Assembly (NCBI GenBank): GCA_945948775.1
Contig: CAMFCK010000001.1
Location: forward strand, 1-19,553
DNA: 19,553 nt
Source: an uncultured Clostridia bacterium
Lineage (GTDB): Bacteria; Bacillota; Clostridia; UBA1381
Reading direction: 5' to 3'
Shown: in pieces, positions 18,076 through 19,553 of the stretch
How the letters are laid out: each line of letters begins with the position of its first letter
Numbering within the stretch: the first letter of the stretch is position 1
Translations under genes and position numbers: made by a program
The notes under the pieces: model-generated
The model's database searches: none
Told to the model about the DNA's origin: nothing
What the model saw: only the letters and a program-made list of their open reading frames with translations

Positions 18076-18215
18076 ATTCAGTTTGAAATGCTGTCGCGCT
18101 GCGGAGCAGTCGCTTGCATCGCTCTGCATTTCAGCACGAACAGAACACAGCCTTCTTCTGCCACAGGCAGCGGCTGTTTCCGTTCCCCTTGCGGTAACAG
18201 CTACTCCTTCGGAGG

Positions 18216-18262
18216 GCTATTAACCGCTGTGAGTCGTTGGTTTCCGCCGAATTTGTGTAATA
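18216..18262 (+). repeat. Inverted, decayed copy of the 3' half of tRNA-Asn
   Basis: On the plus strand GCTATTAACCGC, a short spacer, then GTCGTTGGTT follow the order of the anticodon arm and T arm in tRNA-Asn, which lies on the other strand. GTCGTTGGTT (18233-18242) is the exact mirror of AACCAACGAC at 18321-18330 around the terminator centre (18281.5). The 25 bases between it and the terminator core are equal in length on both sides and agree at 14 positions. The anticodon stem no longer pairs. Confidence 0.45.
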
Positions 18263-18300
18263 AATGCAAAAAGGACATCACATGATGTCCTTTTTGCATT
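18263..18300 (-). terminator. Rho-independent terminator of the rRNA/tRNA operon, bidirectional
   Basis: AATGCAAAAAGGACATCA and its perfect complement flank a two-base centre: an 18-bp stem whose GC-rich core GGACATCA is followed by TTTTT on both strands. It begins directly after the tRNA CCA and could also stop plus-strand transcription coming from the beta-mannosidase. Confidence 0.88.
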
Positions 18301-18375
18301 GGCTCCTCAAGTTGGGCTCGAACCAACGACCCTGCGGTTAACAGCCGCATGCTCTGCCAACTGAGCTATTGAGGA
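18300..18375 (-). tRNA. tRNA-Asn (anticodon GTT)
   Basis: This is a 76-base cloverleaf: acceptor TCCTCAA/TTGAGGA with discriminator G and encoded CCA, D arm GCTCAGTTGGCAGAGC, anticodon arm TGCGG-CTGTTAA-CCGCA, variable loop GGGTC, and T arm GTTGG-TTCGAGC-CCAAC. All stems pair fully. The anticodon GTT reads AAC/AAU (Asn). It is the last gene of the leftward rRNA operon, 35 bases after the 5S gene. Confidence 0.96.
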
Positions 18376-18383
18376 ATACTTTT

Positions 18384-18407
18384 ACCCGATTGCTTTCACA
18401 ATCGGGT
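18384..18407 (-). other. Hairpin between 5S rRNA and tRNA-Asn
   Basis: ACCCGATTG-CTTTCA-CAATCGGGT is a perfect 9-bp stem with a 6-base loop, and there is no following U run. It is probably a processing stem that separates 5S from the tRNA in the precursor transcript. Confidence 0.55.
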
Positions 18408-18410
18408 AGT

Positions 18411-18526
18411 TCCGGCAACTATCTACTTTCCCGGGCAGTCTCCCGCCAAGTATCATCGACGTGAAGGAGCTTAACTTCTGTGTTCGGTATGGGTACAGGT
18501 GGTTCCTCCTTGCTATCGTCACCGGA
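18411..18526 (-). rRNA. rrf: 5S ribosomal RNA
   Basis: The minus strand reads TCCGGTGACGATAGC, then the universal core ACCCATACCGAACACAGAAG and TTAAGCTC, and ends GTTGCCGGA, with 5' TCCGG pairing to the 3' end. The length of about 116 is normal. The ends are set by this pairing and may be off by one or two bases. Confidence 0.93.
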
Positions 18527-18632
18527 TCCTTAGGGCTTTGTTTGTACCCTCAAAACTAAATAATGCTTCCAACTTCTAGACAGATCTTCGCCTTCTTGGC
18601 TTCTCTTCTCTTACGCTCTCCCTTAACCTATT
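18527..18632 (-). other. 23S-5S internal transcribed spacer
   Basis: This is a 106-base spacer without a gene. It holds CTTAACC-TATT-GGTTAAG (18622-18639), a stem at the 23S 3' end, and a TATTTAGTTTTGAGGG stretch of a kind common in Clostridia rRNA spacers. Confidence 0.7.

Positions 18633-19553
<921 letters not shown>

Larger units (their letters stand above)
17999..18262. repeat. Gene-free, hairpin-rich segment with tRNA-like pieces
   Basis: No convincing coding gene is present; an 89-codon plus-strand frame (18016-18285) ends inside the terminator and resembles no protein. Instead there are successive stem-loops: TGAAATGC...GCATTTCA (18084-18133) enclosing CTGC-GGA-GCAG; ACAGCC...GGCTGT (18147-18177) enclosing CTGCC-ACA-GGCAG; and GCGGT...ACCGC (18191-18227) enclosing CTCC-TTC-GGAG. 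The segment looks richer in G+C than the genes beside it. It may be a dispersed repeat, a structured RNA, or the debris of duplicated tRNA/rRNA sequence. Confidence 0.45.

Noticed and set aside
18016..18285. 89-codon plus-strand frame after the beta-mannosidase
   Set aside because: It has no ribosome binding site, runs through several hairpins and a tRNA-like stretch, and ends inside the terminator stem.

Overview
The window looks like chromosomal DNA from a low-to-mid GC, Gram-positive-type Clostridia bacterium, probably a gut or rumen plant-fibre degrader. The evidence is strong AGGAGG-type ribosome binding sites, a surface protein with S-layer homology (SLH) anchoring, a YesM/YesN-type two-component system, a CUT1 sugar transporter of the LplA/B/C type, and an rRNA operon ending in a tRNA-Asn with encoded CCA. 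I cannot name the species.

Layout. Positions 1-10441 (minus strand) look like one leftward operon from a good promoter at 10489-10518: LplB-type permease, LplC-type permease, sugar-binding lipoprotein, a 1291-residue secreted beta-helix/CBM6/SLH protein, then a second beta-helix/CBM6 protein that runs off the left edge. Positions 10640-13789 (plus strand) hold the divergent response regulator and histidine kinase. Positions 13786-15354 (minus strand) encode an uncharacterised cytoplasmic protein that may have a deacetylase/GH-type barrel. Positions 15524-17998 (plus strand) encode a GH2 beta-mannosidase from a back-to-back promoter. Positions 17999-18262 hold no convincing gene but a chain of hairpins with tRNA-like pieces. 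Positions 18263-19553 (minus strand) are the end of an rRNA operon: partial 23S, 5S, tRNA-Asn, terminator.

How it fits together (inference): surface enzymes bind and cut a plant or host glycan, the CUT1 importer takes up the oligosaccharides, the cytoplasmic beta-mannosidase and its divergent neighbour process them, and the sensor kinase/AraC regulator switches the locus on. The exact glycan cannot be read from the sequence. No transport ATPase is present, as is usual for this transporter type, which borrows a shared one.

Main surprises: (1) the LplB permease gene is broken near its first membrane segment, by what looks like a net loss of about 29 bases that shifts the frame; (2) the terminator after tRNA-Asn lies at the centre of a larger imperfect inverted repeat that includes the 3' half of the tRNA, next to a run of stem-loops; (3) two tandem paralogous beta-helix proteins differ by an unrecognised segment of about 175 residues.
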